Shown piece by piece: positions 7,408 to 15,114 of a stretch of 53,614 bases of DNA. Origin of the DNA: CAZNHL01 sp964572965 (GTDB taxonomy: Bacteria > Bacteroidota > Bacteroidia > Cytophagales > UBA9547); the NCBI GenBank assembly GCA_964572965.1, contig CAZNHL010000021.1:1-53614 (forward strand). The letters are read 5' to 3'. Every line of letters starts with the position of its first letter. Position 1 is the stretch's first letter. A program made the translations under genes and the position numbers. Under the pieces are notes generated by a model that was given only the letters and a program-made list of their open reading frames with translations, was not told where the DNA came from and ran no database searches.

Positions 7408-7887
7408 ATGATGACAAAATGGAATAGTCAACAAGTTGGGGACGACTATCCATCAGACGCTATTACTAGTTGCTTAAGAACAACTGGTAATACATTATCT
7501 TTTTGGGAAATAGAAAAAGAAGATCAAATTAATGATGCCATTCTTGCAATTGCATCTGCAGGCACGAATCTGGACAAAGTTGATGTAGTTATAATCCCCA
7601 AAGAGACCATGTCTGAATTTCAACTAATTTCTTCTGAAGTGGTAAACCCCTATTCAAATTTTGAAAAGAATCATAGAGATGTAATTAACTTAACTTATAC
7701 TAAAATGAGACCAGTAGCAGATATTATATGTAGTGCTATTGTGAAGAATGAATACAGACAATTTACTCGAGCTAATGTCAAAAAACTGATTCAAGAAGCT
7801 ATAGATCAGAGAAAGATAATTTTTGACAGGATTAATGAAAAAATGAGAGATAATTTCAACCCTCCAAATGTAGTTCCATCAGAATAA
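7408..7887 (+). CDS. Unknown cassette protein 3
   Basis: About 159 residues from ATG 7408 (MMTKWNSQQVGDDYP). An alternative in-frame ATG at 7384 overlaps the previous gene by 13 bases and adds eight residues. The body has alternating helix and strand patterns (DAILAIASAGTNLDKVDVVI) and a basic C-terminal helix (RANVKKLIQEAIDQRKIIFD). No domain is recognised. It is the last gene of the AT-rich trio, and no terminator is visible after it. Remnant SWIM-gene sequence begins about 20 bases downstream. Confidence 0.7.
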   Translation: MMTKWNSQQVGDDYPSDAITSCLRTTGNTLSFWEIEKEDQINDAILAIASAGTNLDKVDVVIIPKETMSEFQLISSEVVNPYSNFEKNHRDVINLTYTKMRPVADIICSAIVKNEYRQFTRANVKKLIQEAIDQRKIIFDRINEKMRDNFNPPNVVPSE

Positions 7888-7909
7888 ATAGTTTTCATAT
7901 CATAGATAA

Positions 7910-8035
7910 TCAGCTATTTGCGTTTTTGTTGGATTGAATGTATTCAGACGTTGTATGCAACTTCTCTACCGGGAATTAACCTCAACCCGACAAACCGTCG
8001 ACCTGCCACCGCATTTGTCAATTGAAGTCTGCCTC
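7910..8035 (+). pseudogene. Internal fragment of the disrupted SWIM zinc-finger gene
   Basis: An open stretch in one frame translates to a segment ending LLYRELTSTRQTVDLPPHLS then IEVCL, which resembles the region just before the PLAKNFKVVLMG segment of Bacteroidota SWIM proteins. The reading frame is closed upstream by TAA at 7907-7909, and the IS3 element begins at 8036. The N-terminal part of the gene is absent, apparently replaced by the AT-rich cassette. The link to the downstream part rests on pattern recognition of the family, so confidence is moderate. Confidence 0.5.
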
Positions 8036-8118
8036 GTCCTGAAAAAAGTTTACAGATTAACAGATTAACTGATTATTCCTGTATTGAGTTTACGTTTTAT
8101 TTTAATCCTAAATAGGGT

Positions 8119-9042
8119 TTAAATGATAGGTCTTTTGTGGTAATAATTCTTCCATAACCTTTCTGTTTTCTGATTGTTTTCATGGAGTTGACTTGGCTTT
8201 AAGTTTCCAATACTAGAATGAGGTCTTTCTTCATTGTAAAGCTTGATTACCTGTTTTAATAATTCATGAGCCTGATTATAGTTTTCAACTTGATAACATT
8301 CCAGGTATTCATTCTTGATAATACCATTTACTCTCTCTGCAATGGCATTTTCTAAGGGATCTCCATTTTATGTCATACTGATGTTAATGTCATTGTCCTG
8401 CAATAGCTTTACATAAGCAGTGCTACAATACTGTATACCTCTGTCAGAATGGTGGACCAGTCCTTCAGCAGGCCCTTTGAGTCCGTCTATCGCCATTTCA
8501 AGAGCTTTAACGGATTCTATTGCTTCTAATGTTTCTGCGACCTGATAGCCAACTATTTTACGGGAATAAGCATCAGTTATCAGGCTGATATAAAGATGAC
8601 CATTCTCTATTTTCCAGTAAGTGATATCACTTACCCATAATTGATTTGAACACCCAGGTTTAAAATCCCTGATCAGATTAGGATAACGTCTAAACCAGTG
8701 ATTAGAATTAGTGGTAGCAATTTTTCGCTTTTTCCTCCTTATCAATAAATTATTGGCAGATAAAAGGTCAAAGAAACTTTCCCTGCCTATCTTTATCTGA
8801 TGTTCCTGTATAAATGGTTCTAATAGTTCAAAAAGCTTTCTGGTTCCCATTTTAGGATGTCCAGACCTTAGTTTAAGGACTTCAGCGATAAGAAGTTCTT
8901 GCTCAAAAGATGTTTCCTGAACATACCAGTAGTGCTGGTAATAGGCTTGTCTGGTAATACCAAATAATAAGCATAAACGCACCAGAGACTGGCGCTTATA
9001 CCTCTCTTTTAAAGTAGTGATTACTTGGTGTCTGACTTTTTT
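8119..9042 (-). pseudogene. IS3 orfB transposase with in-frame nonsense codon
   Basis: Integrase-core transposase entered by -1 frameshifting from orfA at AAAAAAG (9042-9036), reading KKVRHQVITTLKERYKRQSL. The zinc/HTH_21-like part and two catalytic aspartates are visible (WVSDITYW and VHHSDRGIQY). At 8370-8368 a TAA stands where the family has a glutamate codon (SMT-stop-NGDP). The same frame stays open behind it, NGDPLENAIAERVNGIIKNE, to the natural TAA at 8119. The third catalytic residue, the glutamate in ENAIAERVN, is therefore not translated. The element should be unable to transpose by itself. Confidence 0.88.
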
Positions 9043-9440
9043 CTGATAGGGATATTAAGCTCTTTCTCGGCTATCTCAATCATCAATTCATATCCTTCTG
9101 CTTTGAGCCGGGATAATTCAAGTTCCTTCTGTAGCTCTTCAATGCGTTTTAGAAGCTCTTTAGGGTCTGTATCTTTGTCTACTTTAGCCAATAGATAAGG
9201 AATTAGTTGCTTAGGAACTGTAACTACTGTCTGACGGACAGCAGGTGTTGAAGCTGCAAGATAACCTAAAGTTCGCATCCAACTTGCTATTTTTCCATGT
9301 TCACGGTCATGGCCAGTGTATTTCTTCCAAATTTGTGCCTGGGTGAATCCTCCTCTTAAATACTCTTTAATAATTATCTCTCGTTCTTCCCAAGTAAAGG
9401 AGCCACTTCTTCTGTTTAATTCGCCTTCTTTTATTGACAT
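9021..9440 (-). CDS. IS3-family transposase orfA
   Basis: 139 residues: an HTH part near residues 12-60 (SFTWEEREIIIKEYLRGGFT, QAQIWKKYTG) and a C-terminal leucine-rich coiled coil (ELLKRIEELQKELELSRLKA) typical of IS3 OrfA. The last codons run through the classic slippery heptamer A AAA AAG (9042-9036), where a -1 shift joins the orfB frame to make OrfAB. The gene is intact, so OrfA may still be produced even though OrfB is broken. Confidence 0.85.
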   Translation of the reverse strand: MSIKEGELNRRSGSFTWEEREIIIKEYLRGGFTQAQIWKKYTGHDREHGKIASWMRTLGYLAASTPAVRQTVVTVPKQLIPYLLAKVDKDTDPKELLKRIEELQKELELSRLKAEGYELMIEIAEKELNIPIRKKSDTK

Positions 9441-9475
9441 TTTATTTACACATTTGGTGTAAACCTATTTCAGGA

Positions 9476-10143
9476 CAAGACAGATCCTGGAAAGGCTGAT
9501 TCCCCTTGCAAAGAATTTCAAAGTGGTATTGATGGGCAATGGCCTTCCCTCCTTTTATATTGCAGATCTTGGCGATATGTCTTTCACACTGGGTTTATCC
9601 AGCTGGACAGCCAATGACTGGAGTACTGCCGGTAATTTCGACTTAATGGCGCCTCGCAGCCAGGTTGATTTGTTTACACAGGAACAAGTTTTTAATACAC
9701 TCAAAGAAACCTGGTTTGAAACATCAAAGAGCCTTTCTCAGAAATTGAAGCTCGATCCTTCCACTGTGGCATCATCACTTACCTCTTATACACAAGCAGG
9801 ACGCGTGGTTTATGACATCAATATGGGTGTTTACAGAGTGCGTGAGCTTACGCAGGAACCGCTTAACATAAGCCAGCTGCGCTTCTCAAGTGTTCAGGAA
9901 GAAAGCGCCAATCTGCTGATTGATCAAAATAAAATTAAAATTACTTACGAAGTAAAACAGGAGCAGCTTCACATTTCCGGTACTGTAAAAGATCAGGTAA
10001 GTTTTAAAACACTGGCCGTCATTGACAAAGACAACAGGCTGACTGAAGCAAAATGCCAGTGTAGTTTCTATCAGTACAAGGGACTGCGTAAAGGCCCGTG
10101 CGAACACATATTAGCTACAAGAATCGCATTTGTGAGAAAATGA
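9476..10143 (+). pseudogene. C-terminal part of SWIM zinc-finger protein, cut by IS3
   Basis: The frame is open from the IS edge (QDQILERLIPLAKNFKVVLM) and runs to TGA at 10143; the first possible internal start is GTG 9523, giving 206 residues. The C terminus carries the SWIM zinc motif C-x-C ... C-x-H: CQCSFYQYKG followed by GPCEHILA. SWIM proteins in Bacteroidota are usually several hundred residues longer and often sit with VWA or MoxR partners; neither is here. The N-terminal half is missing, so this is a disrupted gene, though a truncated product with an intact zinc site is possible. Confidence 0.75.
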
Positions 10144-10190
10144 TACAAGGCACAGAGATTCTGATAGCAGTTCAATTACTACAACACTAA

Positions 10191-10817
10191 ATGAAAACAA
10201 TATTAAATAAACTCATATTTGGAGTTATATTCATTTACGTTGGATGGAAAGGTCTTGACGGGTTATTCATCAACCTTTATTCCGGCCCTCTTCTGACAAT
10301 TGACATTGCTAAGCTTAACAATATTGATGCTTCCAAAAACCGGCATTTATGTGTATTAAATGGTTTAAAAGTTAATCAGAATAATCTGATTTATTACCAA
10401 CGCAACCCTTATACCCCTATTGATGTCCTTTATCCGGTAATTAGCCATCAGCAAAAACAATCGCTTCTCGATTCAAAACCTATTACAATAAAGCTGCTCG
10501 TAAAGCTATCAAACCAATCGTATCAATGCGTGGAAAACAATTCCTGTACACTTACTGATAGCACGATACTAACTGGTCTCACAGAGGTTGGCATAAAAAA
10601 ATTAAACAATTCGGAATTAAGTTTACTCGAAAACAATCTGCTCAAAATTGACGAAAACGTCATCATACTGGAACAAGGAGCTAGTCCGATCAATATATGG
10701 TGGAATCTGGCAATGTTCATTGCAGGCACAATTTTCGCCTGTACTATATGGAAATCTTTCGTCAGAAAGGCTAATACTCTAAATGAGTACTGGACTAAAA
10801 TAACAGAGCAAGATTAA
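10191..10817 (+). CDS. Hypothetical bitopic membrane protein
   Basis: 208 residues with a membrane segment at about 7-26 (LIFGVIFIYVGWKGLDGLFI) and a second at about 170-190 (IWWNLAMFIAGTIFACTIW). They enclose a polar domain of some 140 residues that would lie outside the cytoplasmic membrane. I recognise no family. It starts 47 bases after the SWIM fragment, with no terminator between them. An inverted repeat lies 34 bases after its stop. Function unknown. Confidence 0.7.
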   Translation: MKTILNKLIFGVIFIYVGWKGLDGLFINLYSGPLLTIDIAKLNNIDASKNRHLCVLNGLKVNQNNLIYYQRNPYTPIDVLYPVISHQQKQSLLDSKPITIKLLVKLSNQSYQCVENNSCTLTDSTILTGLTEVGIKKLNNSELSLLENNLLKIDENVIILEQGASPINIWWNLAMFIAGTIFACTIWKSFVRKANTLNEYWTKITEQD

Positions 10818-10850
10818 TATATGCCTTATTTACCTCCGGAAAAGTCCTGT

Positions 10851-10904
10851 TATCGGACATTTATAGTACTGGACATATAAACAGAAAACCAAACGTGTCC
10901 GATA
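10851..10904. promoter_or_regulatory. Spaced inverted repeat TATCGGACA / TGTCCGATA
   Basis: TATCGGACA at 10851-10859 and its exact reverse complement at 10896-10904 are 36 bases apart. There is no T tract, so terminator function is unlikely. A two-site operator or a looped structure ahead of the zinc-ribbon gene at 11111 is possible. The rest of the 10818-11110 gap is AT-rich and shows nothing else. Confidence 0.35.
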
Positions 10905-11110
10905 GCAATACAAGGTTTCTGTTTGCTAATTCAGCCATTGCATGCAACAGCTCTGCGTATACACCAATTAATTACTACCAACTATTCACCATATAAGCAT
11001 TCTAAAACCAGGCTAATCAACACCCTTTTAATATTCTATATAAATTCTATAGGAATATAATATTATATTAAAAACTTTTCCTATTTTTACTGCATCAAAG
11101 CCATTGCTTA

Positions 11111-11569
11111 ATGATCAAGGGAGAATATATCGAGATATATAAAGATGAGAAGTTTGCCACAGAAGCATTCAAGGAATTCCGTCTGCGTAAAGGTGTGATT
11201 TGTAAAAAGTGTGAAGGTAACCAGCATTACTGGCTTGAAGCCAAACACCAGTTTCAATGCAAATCGTGTAAGTTCAGAACAACACTCAGAAGCGGCACAG
11301 TACTGGAAGGTTCTAAGCTACCCCTCACCTATTTTTTTATTGCTATTCATTTGCTCATTAAATATGGTAATGAACTTACAACAGAAAAATTTCAGGAAGT
11401 AGCCGAGCATAAACACTTCGACTCTATCTGGGATTTTCTAAGAAGGATGCGTGAATATGTAAAACAGAATGAACGTAACGGAATCATGATAGACTTTCTC
11501 GAAGTAGTCAATTACTGTTATGCCAAGCAGCTACAGGATATTAAATCAAACAACATTTTTGTCTCCTAA
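11111..11569 (+). CDS. Stand-alone IS1595-like zinc-ribbon protein
   Basis: 152 residues. The first half is the zinc ribbon of IS1595-type transposases: CKKCEG ... FQCKSCKFRTTLRSGTVLEG, then SKLPLTYFFIAIHLLIKYGN. The DDE catalytic domain normally following it is absent; instead a short helical tail ends at residue 152. It starts and ends cleanly, has no IS ends around it, and lies 12 bases before the TauE/SafE gene in the same orientation. I infer a domesticated DNA-binding protein, possibly a regulator of the exporter. A decayed transposase remnant is the alternative. Confidence 0.7.
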   Translation: MIKGEYIEIYKDEKFATEAFKEFRLRKGVICKKCEGNQHYWLEAKHQFQCKSCKFRTTLRSGTVLEGSKLPLTYFFIAIHLLIKYGNELTTEKFQEVAEHKHFDSIWDFLRRMREYVKQNERNGIMIDFLEVVNYCYAKQLQDIKSNNIFVS

Positions 11570-11581
11570 AACATCTCAGAT

Positions 11582-12661
11582 ATGAAAGAAACAACTGAAG
11601 ATATCGGCGCCACCAGCAAGGAAAGAACTGTTCAGGAGGAATTGAACAGGATTGAAGCAGAAATCAACTCACTGGAAACATACAGAGCTGAAGAAGATAC
11701 ACAGGAGCAACTGCTTGACAAAATAAATGAGTACCATGCAAAAAGCCCAAAATACAAATGGTTTGTAGCAATTACGGTTATCGTAGTCGGTATTTTGTTT
11801 TATGTATCCTACAACATATTCGTTTCCCAACCGGAAATACTACGCCTGACACTTGTCTTTATTGAAGATGTTTTTAATGCAAATCTGATCAGTTATATCC
11901 TGGTTGGCCTGGCTGCGCAATTGGTTGACGGAGCTTTAGGTATGGCTTACGGGGTTACCTGTAGTTCTTTTTTGCTCAGTCTGGGAGTGCCGCAATCTGT
12001 AGCAAGTACCAGTGTGCATGTGGCAGAGATATTTACAACCGGGGCATCCGGTTTATCACACCTTAAATTTGGAAATGTAAATAAGAAGCTATTCAAATAC
12101 CTTCTTATTCCCGGTATAGCAGGTGCTGTCATAGGCGCTTATTTATTATCCAAAATCTTTAACGACAGTTTAATTAAACCTTTCATCAGTGCTTACCTGC
12201 TTATTCTCGGTTTGATTATCCTGAAAAAAGCGCTTTCAGCCCCTAAGGCTAAAGCTAAAACAAAAAATATAGGTTGGCTGGCCGGATTCGGCGGTTTTAT
12301 GGATGCTGTAGGCGGTGGCGGCTGGGGGCCTATTGTAACGTCCACTCTATTAAGTAAAGGACGCTCTGCTAACTATACTATAGGCTCTGTAAACCTGGCC
12401 GAATTTTTTATAGCCATTGCAGGTGCAGGTACTTTCCTGATCTTCGCAGGTGTAAGCGGCTGGCAGGCAATTATCGGCCTGGTAATAGGTGGCATTATAG
12501 CTTCTCCTCTGGCAGCTTTGGTAGTTTCAAAAATCAAACGTAAACCTTTAATGCTTTTTGTAGGCTTACTCATTGTTGTGCTTTCTGTAAGGACTTTGGT
12601 AAAAACTGACTATGCTAAGCTGGTTACCGATATCTCAGAATTAGTACATAGCTACATCTAA
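11582..12661 (+). CDS. TauE/SafE-family sulfite exporter-like permease
   Basis: 359 residues. The first 55 are cytosolic and coiled-coil-like (VQEELNRIEAEINSLETYRA); a first membrane segment follows at about 62-80. The TauE/SafE core then starts at about 98 with the two family signatures, VGLAAQLVDGALGMAYGVTC and GFGGFMDAVGGGGWGPIVTS. Family members move sulfite, sulfoacetate or related organosulfur anions; the substrate here is not visible. It is probably co-transcribed with the zinc-ribbon gene 12 bases upstream and ends before a strong bidirectional terminator. It converges on the encapsulin/desulfurase operon, so a sulfur-related role is reasonable but inferred. Confidence 0.85.
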   Translation: MKETTEDIGATSKERTVQEELNRIEAEINSLETYRAEEDTQEQLLDKINEYHAKSPKYKWFVAITVIVVGILFYVSYNIFVSQPEILRLTLVFIEDVFNANLISYILVGLAAQLVDGALGMAYGVTCSSFLLSLGVPQSVASTSVHVAEIFTTGASGLSHLKFGNVNKKLFKYLLIPGIAGAVIGAYLLSKIFNDSLIKPFISAYLLILGLIILKKALSAPKAKAKTKNIGWLAGFGGFMDAVGGGGWGPIVTSTLLSKGRSANYTIGSVNLAEFFIAIAGAGTFLIFAGVSGWQAIIGLVIGGIIASPLAALVVSKIKRKPLMLFVGLLIVVLSVRTLVKTDYAKLVTDISELVHSYI

Positions 12662-12696
12662 CACAAGGGTTCATTAGAAAGAACTCTTTCAAATAC

Positions 12697-12729
12697 AAAA
12701 AGGCTCCGTCAAATTGACGGAGCCTTTTT
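12697..12729. terminator. Bidirectional intrinsic terminator
   Basis: AAAAAGGCTCCGTCAA (12697-12712) pairs perfectly with TTGACGGAGCCTTTTT (12714-12729) around a single unpaired base; in practice the loop opens further. A and T tracts on both sides let it end both the rightward TauE transcript and the leftward encapsulin transcript. Confidence 0.9.
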
Positions 12730-12756
12730 CATTTCAGGTAATATTTATTTTAATGC

Positions 12757-12931
12757 CTATCCGCTTCTATGAACCTTCTTATGTTTTTCCCGCAGATAAC
12801 GTAGAATTTCGCAGATTGACTCCGGTTCTGCAAATCCTGGAAATTTAACGATCAATAAAATATACGCTATCAACGAGCAAAATTCAGAATCTCTGGTAAA
12901 CGAATCAGGTAAGGTACGATGAAACGGATAC
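12757..12931. repeat. MITE-like repeat, copy 1 (175 bp)
   Basis: Begins CTATCCGCTTCTATGAACC and ends with AAACGAATCAGGTAAGGTAC followed by GATGAAACGGATAC. The terminal 22 or so bases are imperfect inverted repeats (ATCCG...CGGAT). A second, shorter copy lies at 51877-51993 with the same two ends and a related interior (GCAGATAACGTAGAATT against GCAGAATTCAGCAGATT). It contains no gene. It sits at the 3' end of the encapsulin operon. Confidence 0.8.
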
Positions 12932-12942
12932 TCAATTTTATT

Positions 12943-15114
12943 TTATCTCCTATGCCCACTTTTCAATCTTAGTAAAGTATTCACCAGTGTATCAATATCT
13001 GCACAAGTATTATAAAATGCCAGAGACGGGCGTACAGTAGCCTCAACGCCGAAACGTCTTAAAATAGGTTGCGCACAATGGTGACCTGAACGAACAGCAA
13101 TGCCTTCTTCATTCAAAGCAGCACCCACTTCCTCTGTTCTGTAGCCTTCAAGTGTAAAAGACATTACACTGGCTTTGTCAGCCGCTGTACCTATTAAACG
13201 TAAACCAGGCACTTCTTTCAGCAATTTTGTAGCATAAAGTAACAAGTAATGCTCATACTGGCTGATATTATCAATACCCAGCTTGTTTACATAATCTATA
13301 GCGGCGCCAAGACCCACTGCATCAGCAATATTTCCTGTACCTGCCTCAAACCTGCCNNNNNNNNNNGCATCATGGTATTGGGTATATTCAAAAGTAACAT
13401 CTTTGATCATGTTGCCCCCGCCTTGCCATGGCTGTGTTTCGTTCAGTAATACTTCTTTACCATACACTACACCGATTCCTGTGGGACCAAATACTTTATG
13501 TCCCGAGAAAACAAACCAGTCACAGTTAAGAGACTGTACATCTACACGCATATGGGAAACAGACTGAGCACCATCAACCAAAACTTTAGCTCCGGCGGCT
13601 TTGGCCATTGCTACCATCTGATGAGCCGGAGTTACTGTCCCCAAGGCATTAGACACCTGAGTGAAAGTAACCAGTTTGGTTTTAGGGCCCAAAAGTTTCG
13701 CATATTCGTCCAACAGAATCTGTCCGTCATCGTCAACAGGAATCACACGTAACTTAAGCCCTTTTTTAGCTGCAAGCTGCTGCCAGGGAACGATATTCGC
13801 ATGGTGTTCAAGATTACTGACAACAATTTCGTCTCCTGCTCTGAGATTTTGAGCTCCCCAGGTCTTGGCTACTAAATTGATCGCTTCAGTTGCTCCACGA
13901 ACAAAAATGATCTCATTCGTAGATGCCGCATTGATAAACTGCTGCACTTTCTGACGGGCTGCTTCATAAGCATCTGTAGCTCTGGCTGCCAGTTCATGTG
14001 CTGCACGGTGGATATTTGAATTTTCGTGTTGGTAGAAATAACTGATTCTGTCAATCACCGACTGTGGTTTTTGAGTAGTAGCAGCATTGTCCAGCCAGAT
14101 TAACGGTTTGCCGTTAACAATTTCATTCAGAATAGGAAAATCCTTCTTTACCAGATTTGCATCAAAAGGCGGAGCAATAACAGATGTAATACCTCTTCCT
14201 TGTGTCGGGAAAGCCGGAGTTGCACCGGCAACCTTAGACGAACCTTCATTTGACAGAAAGTAAAAAGAAGAAGGGCTCAAAACTGACACATCTGAACCAG
14301 GCAATTGAGGGCTTGGAGCAGATGGTGTGTTTACTGACTTTAAAACTTCTCTTAATTGTACTTCAAAAGGCTGTTCTGAAGCAAAAGGTAAATGATTTGA
14401 CGCAAAAGGATTCCCCCCGGATGATAAATTAGCCTGCTCAACATAAGGCGTATACCCGGCATAGCCACCTTTAGGCAAGGTAGCAGCTGCCGAAGGAGAA
14501 ACCCCACTTCCTGATAAAGAAGCAGGTATCGCTCCGTTTCCGCCGGCATAGTGATGATTTGGAACCTCCGTATATGTCTGATTTAAGTTAAATCGTTCAG
14601 ATGAACTTGCATAACTTGGAGAAACACCACTTCCTGCAAGAGACTGAGGCACCACTCCCTGTCCTGCATATTTTGAATCAGGTAAATAGCTACCACTCTC
14701 ACTCAGGTCAATAACATTATTTGACCTTGGCCTTGCAGGAGAAATGCCATTCCCCGCTTCTGATTTCGGACTAATACCTTGTCCTGCAAAATGCGGATCA
14801 GGCAGACTTGTCTGAGGCTGTCCATAATCCTTACTATAATCTGCTGCTGTTCCCGGACCTGGTGTCCCGCTCCCGGCTACAGACTGAGGAACTCTCCTCT
14901 CTTGCCCGAAATGAGGGTCGTGCAAACTAGTCTGAGGTTGAGCCAGATCAAGCCTGTCTCCATGCTGCAACAAAGGGTCTTGCAATGAAGCATTGGGATT
15001 TGATCCTGTAAGACTACTCAGAAAATCGCCGGGTAAAGCGGCAAAGAACTGATTAGCCAGTTTCTCAAGTGCGCCTTCATCAGGAATATCATGATGATTA
15101 ATATTTGTACTCAT
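12943..15114 (-). CDS. Encapsulin cargo cysteine desulfurase (SufS-like) with repeat-rich N-terminal extension
   Basis: PLP enzyme that removes sulfur from cysteine. From ATG 15114 it has 723 residues. About 318-723 is a full SufS domain, with the PLP lysine in VFSGHKVFG (near 540) and the persulfide cysteine in RSGHHCAQPILRRFG (near 680). Residues 1-315 are an added low-complexity region: a helix EKLANQFFAALPGDF (near 17-31), then four degenerate repeats (59-83, 99-126, 142-167, 182-207) of the type PDPHFAGQG..P.S.AG.G.SP. Such disordered extensions target desulfurases into family 2A encapsulins. It overlaps the shell gene by 17 bases. A 10-N join at 13357-13366 replaces a few residues before GRFEAGTGN. 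Confidence 0.92.
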   Translation of the reverse strand: MSTNINHHDIPDEGALEKLANQFFAALPGDFLSSLTGSNPNASLQDPLLQHGDRLDLAQPQTSLHDPHFGQERRVPQSVAGSGTPGPGTAADYSKDYGQPQTSLPDPHFAGQGISPKSEAGNGISPARPRSNNVIDLSESGSYLPDSKYAGQGVVPQSLAGSGVSPSYASSSERFNLNQTYTEVPNHHYAGGNGAIPASLSGSGVSPSAAATLPKGGYAGYTPYVEQANLSSGGNPFASNHLPFASEQPFEVQLREVLKSVNTPSAPSPQLPGSDVSVLSPSSFYFLSNEGSSKVAGATPAFPTQGRGITSVIAPPFDANLVKKDFPILNEIVNGKPLIWLDNAATTQKPQSVIDRISYFYQHENSNIHRAAHELAARATDAYEAARQKVQQFINAASTNEIIFVRGATEAINLVAKTWGAQNLRAGDEIVVSNLEHHANIVPWQQLAAKKGLKLRVIPVDDDGQILLDEYAKLLGPKTKLVTFTQVSNALGTVTPAHQMVAMAKAAGAKVLVDGAQSVSHMRVDVQSLNCDWFVFSGHKVFGPTGIGVVYGKEVLLNETQPWQGGGNMIKDVTFEYTQYHDXXXXGRFEAGTGNIADAVGLGAAIDYVNKLGIDNISQYEHYLLLYATKLLKEVPGLRLIGTAADKASVMSFTLEGYRTEEVGAALNEEGIAVRSGHHCAQPILRRFGVEATVRPSLAFYNTCADIDTLVNTLLRLKSGHRR
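13357..13366. other. Run of 10 N inside the desulfurase gene
   Basis: Assembly join. The protein reads YTQYHDA, gap, GRFEAGTGN. Family members have only about one or two residues here, so the true gap is probably a few bases and the gene is likely intact. Confidence 0.9.

Larger units (their letters stand above)
8036..9475 (-). mobile_element. IS3-family insertion sequence, inactive by nonsense mutation
   Basis: An element of about 1.44 kb. The left end GTCCTGAAAAAAGTTTACA (from 8036) and the right end read inward, GTCCTGAAATAGGTTTACA (from 9475), form an imperfect terminal inverted repeat. orfA and orfB lie on the minus strand with an A6G slippery site between them. No clear target duplication is seen (CTC on the left, AAG on the right), suggesting a later deletion. 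It lies inside a SWIM gene. Confidence 0.85.

Noticed and set aside
6051..7887. Assigning the cassette to a known defence system
   Set aside because: No diagnostic nuclease, helicase, TIR, SIR2 or protease motif is visible in the three products.
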